From assembly GCA_035578905.1 (NCBI GenBank), contig JAQJVL010000111.1, positions 497,107 through 561,106 of the forward strand: a stretch of DNA of 64,000 nucleotides. Reading direction: 5' to 3'. Both the position numbers and the translations under genes were made by a program. This DNA is from Stictocephala bisonia. Lineage: Eukaryota; Arthropoda; Insecta; Hemiptera; Membracidae. Shown one piece after another: positions 35,342 through 45,567 of the stretch (position 1 is its first letter; each line of letters begins with the position of its first letter). The notes beneath the pieces are model-generated. The model searched no databases. It saw nothing but the letters and a program-made list of their open reading frames with translations, and was not told the origin of the DNA.

Positions 35342-35541
35342 ATAACTAGAATCTATATTTTCCGGTGACAACCGCGTCAAGGTACTACTACAATATTTAC
35401 AAGATAACCAGACGTTTCGCCCATACTGTGAATGCCACTGAAAATGCCACATTATAGTATGGGCGAAACGTTTGGACATCTTGTAAATATTGTAGTAGTA
35501 CCTTGACGTGGTTGTACCGAAAAATGTAGATTCTAGTTATG
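35342..35541. repeat. Foldback with about 85-bp arms
   Basis: Bases 35342-35427 pair with 35457-35541 at roughly 90% identity, around a loop of about 30 bases. Landmarks are AAGGTACTACTACAATATTT, ACAAGAT and GACGTTTCGCCCATACT in the left arm. The transcript of either strand would form a long hairpin. No coding capacity or flanking duplication seen. Confidence 0.88.
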
Positions 35542-36899
35542 ACACTACAGTTCTTCAGTTCTAAGATTAACACCTTTTTCAATGCTTCAATTCAATCCAA
35601 TCCGAAGTGTTTTTTTCATGATGGGGACCGTTTAACTTCACTAAAAACGCCAAAAACACGGGTTACCATTTCAATAATTCGGTCCATAAAAATAATTGTA
35701 TTGTTACTTGAAAAATAATATGATAGTGGAAGAAATGTACTAGTGGACCATGAGATGATTTTTGTTAAATGTTAGATATTTTTTAATATTTTACAGTAGT
35801 TAACTTTGATTATACTACTTGATAATTTTTAGTTTAAAAATTCGTAGTATTATTAATTTATGGTCCACAAAGATTAACTTACGCCAAAAAAGCTTTAACT
35901 TGATAAAGAAAAACATGTTTTAACCCGCTAACTGTAAGACCGTGCTAAAGGGCCAACGACTTCCCAGCGGTGGCTTGCCAGTTTGGAAAACACCCACCTT
36001 TCCAAACACACAGACAAACAACTCACTGACACCATCTTTGGACGTAATTATGTTCTTTACAGTAAACTTACTAACCTTACTATTCTCACACTATACTAAC
36101 AACTACGGTTCATTTAAATATAACAAACATACGGAACGAAGATGGTGGATGTCGCTTTAGACTGTGTCTAGACCAGAAAAGCGACGGCTTCCGGCTTTGT
36201 TTGGCCTGAGGCCAGACAGACGACACAGACTTCGCACGACAAACGTGTTGGCAGAGGCTTTTCCACATCTTAGTACCCCTCAGTCAATTAAAGTCATCAA
36301 AATGGTATGTCAGATCGTCCGAATACTTCAAAAATACGTCTCACTTAAGAATGTAAATGAGTTTTGGCATCTCCCAGAATCGCGAAGTTTGCAAGTTTGT
36401 GTGGGCTTTACGTATTCTCTTTGAAACCGAATATGTTTACGTTACGGTAATTACACAAAGTTAAGACTTGTTAAATTTTGCAAACGTAATTTTATAACTA
36501 GATGTGGTAAATAAATAACATTAAACGTTTAACCAATTTTAAGGGACCATTTTGAGAGATTTGCTTTTATTCAACTTGATTGTAACCAATCTTTGGAATT
36601 AAAAAACAAAAAGTACGAATGGAGTTATATTTTTGGATTTCAATGTTAATAGCGTACTACAACTATAGAGTAAAGTCATTAAATTACAAGGCAATAGGTA
36701 GGAAAGTAAATGCAGTTGCCTTTCAAAGTTATGTAGATTTTACAAAATTGTAAATCGCATAGCCTATTTATAGAAACTGTTTAAACTTTTTCTTGATATA
36801 ATACGTTGTAATAAAACTTGAGAATGCCTCAACACTCACATTAGTTTAATGCTATGTTCATTCTTATGTAAATAGAAGCAGTTCTATCACCTCATATTT
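35542..36899. other. Non-coding stretch
   Basis: Mostly AT-rich. Bases 36150-36260 are GC-richer, with GGCCTGAGGCC. Frames of 72 and 86 codons at 35942-36424 lack any recognisable motif and are not supported as genes. Confidence 0.45.
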
Positions 36900-37200
36900 T
36901 CACTCCGCATTCCTTACTTCTCCGTCGAATTACTGACGCGCTTTCGTGGCAAACAAAGCGGACTTACGCGGCCAGGTTCCCACCACGCCACTATCTATCC
37001 AATAATCTCCCATTACACAAAGCGCCTACAAAACAAGGCAGCCGATTAAGAAAATGAAATCACGACTAGTTAGCGAAGGATCGTAAAATTAAAGGAGCGG
37101 CGGCGTGAGGGCGGGTGTGGTGGGAAGGGGAAGGGAGAAAGTGCTCATTACGGAGCAGGTACGGGTCTGCAATAATTGGCATATAACTTTATTGCCGGCC
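36900..37200. other. Balanced non-coding island
   Basis: Mixed-composition and CpG-containing block (GCGGCGGCGTGAGGGCGGG near 37098), non-repetitive, no frame. Candidate regulatory or promoter-like sequence. Confidence 0.33.
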
Positions 37201-37213
37201 CGCTAACGACCTT

Positions 37214-37431
37214 CTTCAGGCTCTTGGTTTATAGTAAACAAATACAATAAACTATGGACCATTACAGCTCCATCTGCTGGCACTCTATTATCCGCACACT
37301 ACATTGTTCAAACTGGCAGCACCGCAAGTCCTCATTCAGTCTTGCACTTCCACAATCTATATAGAACTGCTAGACACCTTCTGGCTCTTGGTTTATAGCA
37401 AACAAATACAATAAACTATGGACCACTTGTT
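37214..37431. repeat. Short direct duplication
   Basis: GGCTCTTGGTTTATAGTAAAC and the following ACAAATACAATAAACTATGG occur near 37218 and again near 37381, about 163 bases apart, with one substitution (AGTAAAC/AGCAAAC). The copies bracket a unique segment. Confidence 0.85.
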
Positions 37432-37434
37432 TGA

Positions 37435-37905
37435 GCAACATCAACGATCGCTCCGTTTTCGTAGTACGGTTTGTTCAAACTGACGGTACAGGTGCGTCAA
37501 CGACCGCTCCGTTTTCGTAGTACGGTTTGTTCAAACTGACAGTAAAGGGGCGTCAACGACCGCTCCGTTTTCGTAGTACGGTTTGTTCAAACTGACAGTA
37601 AAGGGGCGTCAACGACCGCTCCGTTTTCGTAGTACGGTTTGTTCTAACTGACGGTACAGGTGCGTCAACGACCGCTCCGTTTTCGTAGTACGATTTGTTC
37701 AAACTGACAGTAAAGGGGCGTCAACGACCACTCCGTTTTCGTAGTACGGTTTGTTCAAACTGACAGTAAAGGGGCGTCAACGACCACTCCGTTTTCGTAG
37801 TACGGTTTGTTCAAACTGACAGTAAAGGGGCGTCAACGACCACTCCGTTTTCGTAGTACGGTTTGTTCACACTGACAGTAAATGGCTGTCAACCACCGCT
37901 CCGTT
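37435..37905. repeat. 56-bp minisatellite, about 8 copies
   Basis: The unit contains CGACCGCTCCGTTTTCGTAG, TACGGTTTGTTCAAACTGAC and AGTAAAGGGGCGTCAA. Units alternate GACGGTACAGGTGC with GACAGTAAAGGGGC, and CCGCTCC with CCACTCC toward the right. Confidence 0.96.
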
Positions 37906-39104
37906 ATCAATCAAGGCACTTACTTCTTGCAATGTAAACAACATAAAACATTTAATTAACACAGTTACAACAATGGACCTTTACAGAAAACTGAATTGGA
38001 ATTGGAAATTGCTCTTATATCGAATAATGTCAAATCTATAATAACTTAACTGGAGGGCAATGACCAAATAAGAGTTAAATTAAGAGAGTTAAAGGTTTAT
38101 ATTTAAAACCCATTCAAATTTCTTCCCAGATAAATTAATAATAAACATAAAGCTGGAATAACAAAAGGAAAAAAGTGAACAAGTAACTTGCTATGTTTTA
38201 ACGTTTATCTATAAACAAACGTTTGCTTAATGTGTTAAAACCGTTTACCAGTTTACATTTTGGGGACTTTCTTCACTGACAAATAAAATAATTAAATTCT
38301 TGTAAATCATAGTTTCTTTACAAACGATATAAATCTTCTTTTAACGTATCCATATTCATGAAACTGGCTATTGACGAATACAATGTAATCGATATTAAAT
38401 TATTAATATATTGTTTTTACTCTATCAAATTACAACAATACTATTGTATTTAAAACCAAACAACTAAAATGTTTGGCTTATTTTGTCAGTAATTTCGCTT
38501 TATATTTAGGGTTATTAAACAACATTTTAAACACAAGCAATACAAACTGTATGTATTCTAAGAACAATATTTATATTTGAGAATATTTATATATAGTATC
38601 ACAATTAACTTTGCAATCTCAAACTTCCTACTTTCTTTTTTGTTAGACTTTCAGACCGCATACTATCTAAGAAAATCAGATGTCGACAAGACAATCAAAT
38701 CGGCGGGCGCCGATAGAATTACCAGTACCGTCCCGGTCACCTCCCCCCCTTCACTGTGGCACACCCCAAGGCTGTTACACATTTCCAACTCTGTACGTCC
38801 TTCTTTTCTTGGAGATTTTCATAGAACATGGATTTTATATTTTTCTGTACTCAAGAAACAGTCGAGTAGAAAAAGAAAATAAATTTCGACATTTCTAAGC
38901 GAAGAAAGCATTTAACATAACAAAGTCAATTAATTCTGGACGTGGCAACGTGATCGGTACGAGCTAACTTAGATAAAGGTCAGGAATGATAAATAGTGGT
39001 TTATTTATCTGGAATCATGATATTTCAATGCCCACTATTACATAACGTGCTTCTATATCTTTTGAATATAATTTGTTTTTACTGGTGTATGACTATTTTT
39101 TATG
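37906..39104. other. AT-rich non-coding stretch
   Basis: A 101-codon plus frame at 38577-38882 lacks recognisable features. A mixed patch lies near 38690-38780. Nothing else. Confidence 0.5.
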
Positions 39105-39424
39105 CAGTGGGTCTCAAAATGTGGTACCCCCTGTGAAATCTTTTACGGGGTACTCCAAAATCTAATGTAAACAATTTGTCAATTTCAGGTTTAAAAGGAC
39201 ACCCTTTTTAACTGTTTAGAAGTAGGCTACTCGACTCTTACCATCACTAAGACTGTTTTATATTTCAGTTTACTCAAAATTCTAGTTTCTAGTAATCTAG
39301 AAAAGACTCTAATTTAGTGATTGAAACTTTTCTAGTGATTAGAATACAGTCAAGGTTACAATTAATTTATTTTTTTAAATTGGTAAGGGGTAAAAAGAAC
39401 CTGGAAAAAGATTGAGAACCGTTG
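39105..39424. mobile_element. hAT-like MITE
   Basis: Left end CAGTGGGTCTCAAAATGTGG and right end (reverse complement) CAACGGTTCTCAATCTTTTT give imperfect terminal inverted repeats of the CAGTGGTTCTCAA type typical of hAT elements. Inside, GGTACCCC and GGGGTACTCC form a second inverted pair near the left end. About 320 bases, non-coding. The flanking 8-mers match at only four of eight positions, so no target-site duplication is shown. Confidence 0.6.
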
Positions 39425-40405
39425 TTATATAGAACCGAAACTCAGAATATGTCTTTCTTAAGTATATGATGCAAATATACGAAACAATTTTACAACTCTT
39501 ACTCCAGTCTAAAATTAGCCCTACTAAGCAGCGTGCATTTAGACTTTATATTATTAAATTATTATAGAGTTACGTAAGTCCAATACAACTAACTGCTTTT
39601 ATAGCAAATATTATCATAAGAACGTTTTTTTCTTCGTTGCAATGTGGGTTGAAATAATTAATCACTCATGAGTATTTATATGGAAAGCCGAATCAATATT
39701 ATAAGACGGTATTATTAACGATGGGCGATCAAACTCATTTTATTAAGACGTAAATTAAGCCCAGTGGGTGATGAGAAACAACTGTTTGTGTCCACAGTCA
39801 AAAACAAAGCGTCCGATTCATTCACAAATCGAAATGTATTCAATTTATAGTGGGAACACTTAAATATATTTTTGACACTACCTTATTTTAATGAATTATT
39901 GTACACACTTTTCTAAAGTTTATTTTTACCGATACCAATTGTTTGGGAAATATTTCTCACAAAAATAAAAGAATAAATTTAACCAGCCGTGCGTGCGAGT
40001 TGTAATATTTCCAGGCCGCCCTTATCGCCTCGACATATCGTCCCCATCGGCCACAGCCTGTCATTTCAAATGCTAATACGCCACTTAAGTGTTAACCAAC
40101 ACGGGTTAAGTGTCTGGTAAGCACCTCTCGCTCGCCTTATTACACTTATTGGGCTTGATTATGTAATACTAAAACACGTGTAAAATTATACTTTGTAAAT
40201 GGATTCGTAGTGTACATGGACACGGAAATATGACGTCGAAAACTATTATAAATTATTTTCGAATGAAATTGGCCACTATACAGTGAAATGCTTTATGTTT
40301 AAGAATATGTTGATAGTTTATATTTATATACAACTTATCAGCCCAGTCGTCCTGTACACATACAACTGTATGAGATTGTCACATACAATTGTCGTATTTA
40401 AGCTA
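39425..40405. other. Non-coding stretch with small balanced island
   Basis: AT-rich except for 40000-40160, which is mixed and CpG-containing (CTTATCGCCTCGACATATCG). No frames. Confidence 0.4.
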
Positions 40406-40406
40406 G

Positions 40407-40555
40407 ACTGTACATCTATCTGAGGACTAACGTACATCTATCTGAGGACTAACGTACATCTGAGGTCTAACGTACATCTATCTGAGGAATTACGTACATA
40501 TATCTGAGGACTAACGTACATCTATCTGAAGACTAACGTACATCTATCTGAGGAC
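40407..40555. repeat. 22-bp minisatellite, left part
   Basis: The unit is AGGACTAACGTACATCTATC plus TG. About 6-7 copies end abruptly at 40555, where the LTR retrotransposon begins. The array resumes at 46936. Confidence 0.95.
40552..40555. repeat. Target-site duplication (left), GGAC
   Basis: GGAC stands directly before the TG end of the left LTR. The same four bases follow the CA end of the right LTR at 46936-46939. Both are part of the 22-bp unit, so with a periodic target the match is suggestive but not independent proof. Confidence 0.75.
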
Positions 40556-41923
40556 TGAGACCCATCCCCCCCACCAAAGCTGGGAAGCGTGCCAACTGGG
40601 GGATGGCTCAAAACGAGTAAAGCGATGGGATCACGGGTGGCAGTTGGAGGGTCCAAAATAAAACTCGGCAGCTGAGCAAAACTAATTTTATTTCCAGGCA
40701 AGCAAGAATAAAATAAATCAAAAACGGCAGAAGGCCACAACATAACTTTGCAATTAAATAAATAACAAAACACACAAAAGCTACAAGAACAACAAACTCA
40801 ACAAATACCAAAATTAACAAATTAACAACTACATGGCCTATCTGCAGCCTAGCCGGAGACACCCCAAAACGTAAGAAAAATTTAATAAGCCCCAACTAAA
40901 AGTGAAGAAAATTATAAAAATTTTGGTATCACCAATTACACCGGCAATTTGGCCCGCATCCCTTGATTCCACCGGGCCAGGGAGTAAGCCGGAATCCCTG
41001 GGCAGCTCCGAATTAAGTTAAGCAAAAGAACAATAATCCCCTTTTGGTGAAAGTTTAAAAATTAAATAATTTAAAAGAAAATATAACACGGTACCGTTCG
41101 AGTAAAAATGCACTTCAAGACATCTATAATACAATTAACAACAACAAAAATAAATAACGATCACTAGGCCTAAACATTTAAATAAATAAATAACATAACT
41201 TAACAATGGGGACCTAACCAATATAAAATCTAAAAAAAAATATAACAACCAAATACTAAGTAAACTAAATAACAATAAATATAGATATAAATAAATATTA
41301 ACATCAAAAAAAATCTTTGGGTATTTTAAAAGTTTTTCCCTCTTTAATAAAAAAAATTAAGTCCCCATGGCTGTGTTGAAAAAATCACTTCTCTGGGTTT
41401 TTAGGCCTAGGCCACATAAAGTTCCACAGATTTTTTTTCTTCTTTTTTCTTATATTTCACTGCCCTTTTCTTTTCTGTTTTTCTTTTTATAAATTAAAAA
41501 TCCACATCAAAACCCCCAGCTCAGCCGCCGGGAACAAAAAAGAACACACTGACCTGAGGACTGAAGAATTATACCCAGAGCTGTAGAGAGGGTAGCGGGC
41601 GAAACCAGGCTCCAGCATGGTCCTCAGGCCAGGCGAGCAGTGCAGGAGATCGAAATTCCCCCGGACGGCAGGCTGAGGGCTGAAAGTCCCACTCGAGGAC
41701 CCTGGAGTTTTAGTATGCCTTAGCCGATCATGACGAGATTCTGCAGGCAGCACAAGGCAACTGAAGACAGGCCAACCTGACCGAAGCTGCAGGAACACGG
41801 AACGAAACGGAACTGGGCCAACGGCTACCAAAGAACGCAAAACGCAAGGCAAAAGCGAATCTCAGGCAGCCTTGCAGACAATGACGAAAAAAACGAAACT
41901 GTACCGGTCCAAGACCCGGTACA
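40556..41923 (-). repeat. 3' LTR (1368 bp)
   Basis: Starts TGAGACCCATC and ends CGGTACA in plus orientation, the TG...CA form. It matches 45568-46935 with substitutions at 40738 (C, against T) and 40746 (C, against A), plus one-base length differences in an A run and a T run near 41372-41402. Bases 41900-41907 and 41916-41923 form a perfect 8-bp inverted repeat at the LTR tip. Confidence 0.97.
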
Positions 41924-41934
41924 ACCTCCCTCAG
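41924..41934 (-). promoter_or_regulatory. Polypurine tract
   Basis: Minus-strand CTGAGGGAGGT lies directly against the 3' LTR. Such purine tracts resist RNase H and prime plus-strand DNA synthesis in LTR elements. Confidence 0.75.
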
Positions 41935-42151
41935 CAAACCTCAACACACCCAGGCAGGGGAGCAAACTCGGTACCTCAGGGAACCAAGAGAAGACGAAGA
42001 CCTCCGAAGAGTGGTGTTCCAAGGACGTCCAAGAGAAACTAAGAGGGGAAACCCCTCGAACAGGGAACAAACTACCCTGACTGTCGGGCCCGACAAGAAA
42101 GAAGAGAGAAAGAAGACTCTCTCAGAACAGCCACCTAGGGCGCAGAGGTGA

Positions 42152-44056
42152 TCAATCTCTTTGCCCCAAGAAACCCCCAGGAACACCAACTCCTGGACCA
42201 ACCGTTCCCCGGAAAGCCTTAAGCTGGGACACAAGGGCTTTCCTAAACACCCTGCCTGACTGGGGATCAACCAGCAGAGCAGTCACCGGTGACAAAAACC
42301 TGTCGATGCGGTGGGGACCAGACCACCGATAGCACAACTTTGCAGCTCTTCGTTCCGCGGCCGAACTGACCGGGTGAGCCTGACAAAGAACTAGATCTCC
42401 AACCTGAAAAGGGTTAGGAGTACGACCCTTATCATACCTCCTCCTTACTCTCTCTCTAGCACGTAGCAGGTTGCGCCGAGCAGCCCGCCACGTGGACACT
42501 ACGTCAGTGGCACCTGGCGTAGGTAGAAGATCCTCTAACCTCCACAAGTTGGACAAAGGGTTGTTAGGAGGGTAGCCATGTAGAATCTCGAAGGGAGTGG
42601 CATTGTGACTCTCATGCTTGGAAGAATTAAAAGCAAGCTGGAGCCAAGAGAGACTCTCATCCCAGGTGTTCTGCTTCTCAGCATGGAAAGTAATAAGGGC
42701 AGACCGAAGATTGCGGTTGAACCGCTCTGCATGAGAAGGCTGTGGGTAATAAGGAGAGGTAGTCACATGCCTGATACCATTGCCAAAACAGAACCTACGA
42801 AACTCATGGGAGGTAAACTGGCTACCGTTGTCGGACACAAGAGTGGAAGGCACACCAAAGTGCTGGAAGAGTTGGGACTGGAGAGCACGGATGGTGAGCT
42901 TAGCCGTGGCACTCCGAAGTGGGAAAAGCCAAACGAACTTCGAGAAAGCATCCACACAAACAAGTAGGTAGGAGCTACCTGACTTGCTACGGGGAAAAGG
43001 ACCCACGTAGTCGATGAACACCTTCTCAAAAGGACGCTCGGCCACCTCAGAAGATAACAACCCTAACCTTGCATTCTGACTAGGCTTGCTGAGAGAGCAC
43101 AGGTGACAAGCCCGCACTCTGCCAGCAACATCCCGGTCCATGCCCTTCCAGATGAAGTACCTACGAATCTTAGCGATGGTCTTATGAATGCCAAGATGAC
43201 CGCCCACAAGGGAAGAGTGATAATACTGAAAGACCATCGGTACTAGATGACTAGGCAGCACTACACGGGGTTCACCCCTCTGTCGAGGACGGCAACAGAG
43301 TACCCCTTTGGACAGAAAATAGGGAGGGTGGGCACCTCCCTCTTGAAGCTCACCTAAGATGACTGACAGCTCGGGATCTTTCTGCTGATGGGACAGTAGG
43401 TCGTCAAAAGCCAGAGGAAAATCCAGAAGAACAGCACCACACTGAGCAACAGCCTCAGTCGGTGGATCACTGGGTTCATGGTACATGCGGGAAAGAGCAT
43501 CCGCGATGACATTCTGGGTACCCCTAAGATGTTGAACTCGGAACTTAAAGGCAGAAATTTTGACCACCCAGCGACCAATTTTCCCGAGCTGTCGGGGATG
43601 GGCAAGAAGCCAAGACAGTGCCTGATTGTCCGTCTCCAGCAAGAACTCAGCGTGTTCCAAGAAACGCCGAAACTTGTCCGTACCAAAGACAACAGCCAGA
43701 CACTCTAACTCATAGATGGAAGAAGCTTTCCTTTCCTGGTGAGACAACGTCCTCGAAGCAAAAGCGATGGGCTGCCTGACCCCATCAAACTCCTGAGAAA
43801 GAACAGCAGCAATGGCGGAGGAGGAGGCATCAGTCTGAAGAATGAATTCTCTGCTGAAATCAGGCATACGCAGCACAGGAGGTTGCATGATAGCCTCCTT
43901 GAGAGCATCAAAGGCAGTCTGCTGAGCTTGGCCCCACACAAAAGGGACACCTTTCTTACGCAGCTCGTTCAACGGGGCAGCAAGCTCGGCCACGTTAGGG
44001 ATGAAGCGACGGTAAAAATTCACCATCCCCCACAAAACGGGCAATCCCCTTGGCAT
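42152..44056 (-). CDS. pol: Ty3/Gypsy pol: RNase H and integrase (3' part of broken pol)
   Basis: A 634-codon frame. Residues 11-20 (MVNFYRRFIP) are the reverse-transcriptase connection. RNase H spans about 68-190 with D76, E116 or E118, D143 and D186 (IADALSR) as the likely catalytic acids. The integrase zinc domain has H280, H287, C317 and C320. The catalytic core has D349, D409 and E444, that is D-D-34-E, one residue shorter than the common D-D-35-E and matching the YYPQPSHAER form I recall from other insect Gypsy elements. A C-terminal GP-type motif (WSGPHRI) lies near 578. All catalytic residues are intact. The ATG start is not biological: the frame should continue from the reverse transcriptase, from which it is separated by a frame change at a G5 run near 44026-44030. 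Confidence 0.93.
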   Translation of the reverse strand: MPRGLPVLWGMVNFYRRFIPNVAELAAPLNELRKKGVPFVWGQAQQTAFDALKEAIMQPPVLRMPDFSREFILQTDASSSAIAAVLSQEFDGVRQPIAFASRTLSHQERKASSIYELECLAVVFGTDKFRRFLEHAEFLLETDNQALSWLLAHPRQLGKIGRWVVKISAFKFRVQHLRGTQNVIADALSRMYHEPSDPPTEAVAQCGAVLLDFPLAFDDLLSHQQKDPELSVILGELQEGGAHPPYFLSKGVLCCRPRQRGEPRVVLPSHLVPMVFQYYHSSLVGGHLGIHKTIAKIRRYFIWKGMDRDVAGRVRACHLCSLSKPSQNARLGLLSSEVAERPFEKVFIDYVGPFPRSKSGSSYLLVCVDAFSKFVWLFPLRSATAKLTIRALQSQLFQHFGVPSTLVSDNGSQFTSHEFRRFCFGNGIRHVTTSPYYPQPSHAERFNRNLRSALITFHAEKQNTWDESLSWLQLAFNSSKHESHNATPFEILHGYPPNNPLSNLWRLEDLLPTPGATDVVSTWRAARRNLLRARERVRRRYDKGRTPNPFQVGDLVLCQAHPVSSAAERRAAKLCYRWSGPHRIDRFLSPVTALLVDPQSGRVFRKALVSQLKAFRGTVGPGVGVPGGFLGQRD

Positions 44057-44933
44057 CTCTGGGAGGAGGAAAATCCCGAATGCCCTGGGTCCTCGCAGGA
44101 TCTATGCAGACGCCTCGAGAAGAGATAAGATGACCCAGAAAAGAAATCTCAGGACGAGCAAAAGTGACTTTCTCTGGATTGACGGTAAGGCCAGCTGACT
44201 TAAGGCGACTAAGAACTTCCTCCAGATGTTGCATGTGTTCCCCGAAAGTCTCACTGTAGACAAGAAGATCGTCCAGGTAATTGAAAACAAACTTGAACTT
44301 CACATCATGGAAGATGGAATCAAGCAGACGAGTAAGAGTCTGGGCACCCACAGCAAGACCCATAGGAACCCTAGTGAACTGGTAAAGATTCCAGGGAACA
44401 CAGAAGCTAGTCATAGGCCGTGATTCCTTCTTCAATGGAATCTGATGGTAGGCCTGGTTCAAATCAAAAACACTGAAAAACTTGGCCTTACCGAACCAAT
44501 CAAACGCAGAATGCAAATCAGGCAGAGGTACCGAGTCAATAGCGACCTTAGCGTTGAGCCTCCGATAATCCATCACAAGCCTAGACTTACCATTAGGCTT
44601 GGGCACAAGAAAAGCTGGACTGGCATAAGCAGAACGAGACGGTTCAATCACACCCTTGCTCAGAAGATCCTCAATCATAGCCCTCATAACCTCCATCTTT
44701 GGGGGAGCAAGTTTGTACGGATGACTTCTAACGGGCTGAGAATCGGTGAGGTGGATCTCATACTCCAGAAGAGAAGTGACCCCAAGCTCAGCCGTAAGCA
44801 CATCAGGAAACCGCAAACACAGCCTCCTAATGGCCTCCGCCTGCTCAGGGGGGGAGATGACCAACCGGATCCACCTTGGGTTGTTCGGGCTCACAACCCA
44901 CCTCTCTGACTGCAGGAGGGCAGTCAGAATCAC
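43995..44933 (-). CDS. pol: Ty3/Gypsy pol: reverse transcriptase (middle part of broken pol)
   Basis: A 312-codon frame. SRLVMDYRRLNAKV lies near 117-130, the first catalytic aspartate in FSVFDLNQAYHQIPL near D157, TRVPMGLAVG near 187-196, and the catalytic YLDD at 219-222. FLGH (SFLGHLISSRG) marks the end of the palm. The domain copies element RNA into DNA in the particle. It overlaps the protease frame upstream and the RNase H frame downstream in different phases. The upstream phase change falls at a C7 run on the minus strand (plus-strand G7, 44848-44854). The downstream one falls at a G5 run. The active-site residues are all present. Confidence 0.93.
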   Translation of the reverse strand: MILTALLQSERWVVSPNNPRWIRLVISPPEQAEAIRRLCLRFPDVLTAELGVTSLLEYEIHLTDSQPVRSHPYKLAPPKMEVMRAMIEDLLSKGVIEPSRSAYASPAFLVPKPNGKSRLVMDYRRLNAKVAIDSVPLPDLHSAFDWFGKAKFFSVFDLNQAYHQIPLKKESRPMTSFCVPWNLYQFTRVPMGLAVGAQTLTRLLDSIFHDVKFKFVFNYLDDLLVYSETFGEHMQHLEEVLSRLKSAGLTVNPEKVTFARPEISFLGHLISSRGVCIDPARTQGIRDFPPPRDAKGIARFVGDGEFLPSLHP

Positions 44934-45396
44934 CTACTAGAGGCACCAAAACTCGCCGATTAAACTTGAAAAACATCTGGCGCTTCTGGAGGTCAAGCAC
45001 CATACCACTTTTGAAAATGAAGTCTGCCCCTAGGATACAAGAAACCGCCAGGTCCTTGGCAACCAGAAAACCCCACCTCCAGGAAAATCCTTCAATTTTA
45101 AAATGTAATGACGCCTTTAGAAGTATGGGTAGAGGAGTTTGGGATGCCGTCCAGCAAGTAATAGAAGAAGGCTCGGTGTGCCTGACAAGTCCTAAGGCGT
45201 CAAGGGACTCAAAAAGAGAAAGGCTGATGATACAGCATGCCGAACCAGAATCAAGAAGGGCTCGACACACCGTACCACCAAAAGAAACAAAAACGCCAGG
45301 ACACACCGAGGTGACCGCACTAAGTCCCAGGGAAGCCATGCCAGCAAGGCCCGAAAAATCCCCGACACTCCGGCTATGGGCACGTGTCAGAGGCAA
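44845..45396 (-). CDS. pro: Ty3/Gypsy aspartic protease region
   Basis: A 183-codon frame with CRALLDSGSACCIIS near residues 44-58; the DSG triad is the aspartic protease active site. The flap region follows but is not sharply recognisable. It would cut the Gag-Pol precursor. The frame is open further upstream than the TTG used here, to about 45460, and lies in -1 phase to the zinc-knuckle frame. The switch falls at a run of six G (45444-45449, C on the plus strand). That could be a programmed -1 frameshift or an indel. It ends at a TGA directly after the C7 run, which looks like a mutational stop. Confidence 0.8.
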   Translation of the reverse strand: MPLTRAHSRSVGDFSGLAGMASLGLSAVTSVCPGVFVSFGGTVCRALLDSGSACCIISLSLFESLDALGLVRHTEPSSITCWTASQTPLPILLKASLHFKIEGFSWRWGFLVAKDLAVSCILGADFIFKSGMVLDLQKRQMFFKFNRRVLVPLVGDSDCPPAVREVGCEPEQPKVDPVGHLPP

Positions 45397-45428
45397 ATGG
45401 CCACGGTCAGTCGCAACAACGCGGGGAG

Positions 45429-45567
45429 CTACTGTGGAGGCAACCCCCCGCGCTGAGCGTTTCCCGCCCCACGACCTCGAGCACGTGGACAGTCACGTCG
45501 AATGTGACCAGGTTGGCCACAAGCAAAACACACAACCGGAGGCCGAGAACCACGCTCTGCTACCAAT
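45429..45567 (-). pseudogene. gag: Gag remnant: nucleocapsid zinc knuckle only
   Basis: Directly after the primer-binding site the minus strand encodes CFACGQPGHIRRDC, a perfect CX2CX4HX4C knuckle, followed by an Arg/Gly-rich basic stretch and a TAG. No matrix or capsid sequence precedes it. The same frame runs backward only into the LTR, so the first part of gag is deleted. The knuckle normally binds element RNA for packaging. The frame extends to 45785 on paper, but that part is LTR sequence. Confidence 0.85.
45554..45565 (-). promoter_or_regulatory. Primer-binding site, initiator-Met tRNA
   Basis: Minus-strand TGGTAGCAGAGC starts two bases inside the 5' LTR. It is complementary to the 3' end GCTCTGCTACCA, which I recall as the acceptor end of eukaryotic initiator tRNA-Met. 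This is where minus-strand DNA synthesis would start. Confidence 0.88.

Noticed and set aside
39097..39432. 8-bp target-site duplication of the hAT-like MITE
   Set aside because: The flanking 8-mers agree at only four of eight positions, so it cannot be claimed.
41487..41852. 121-codon frame in each LTR
   Set aside because: It lies wholly in the LTR, is duplicated because the LTR is duplicated, and has no motif. Long LTRs often contain such frames.
41924..42151. Possible env gene of the Gypsy element
   Set aside because: Only about 230 bases lie between the integrase stop and the 3' LTR; too short, and no frame.
45440..45452. Programmed -1 frameshift between gag and pol as an established feature
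   Set aside because: The G6 run is suggestive, but the slippery codons do not fit the standard heptamer in phase, and two other breaks also lie on homopolymers, so an indel is equally likely.
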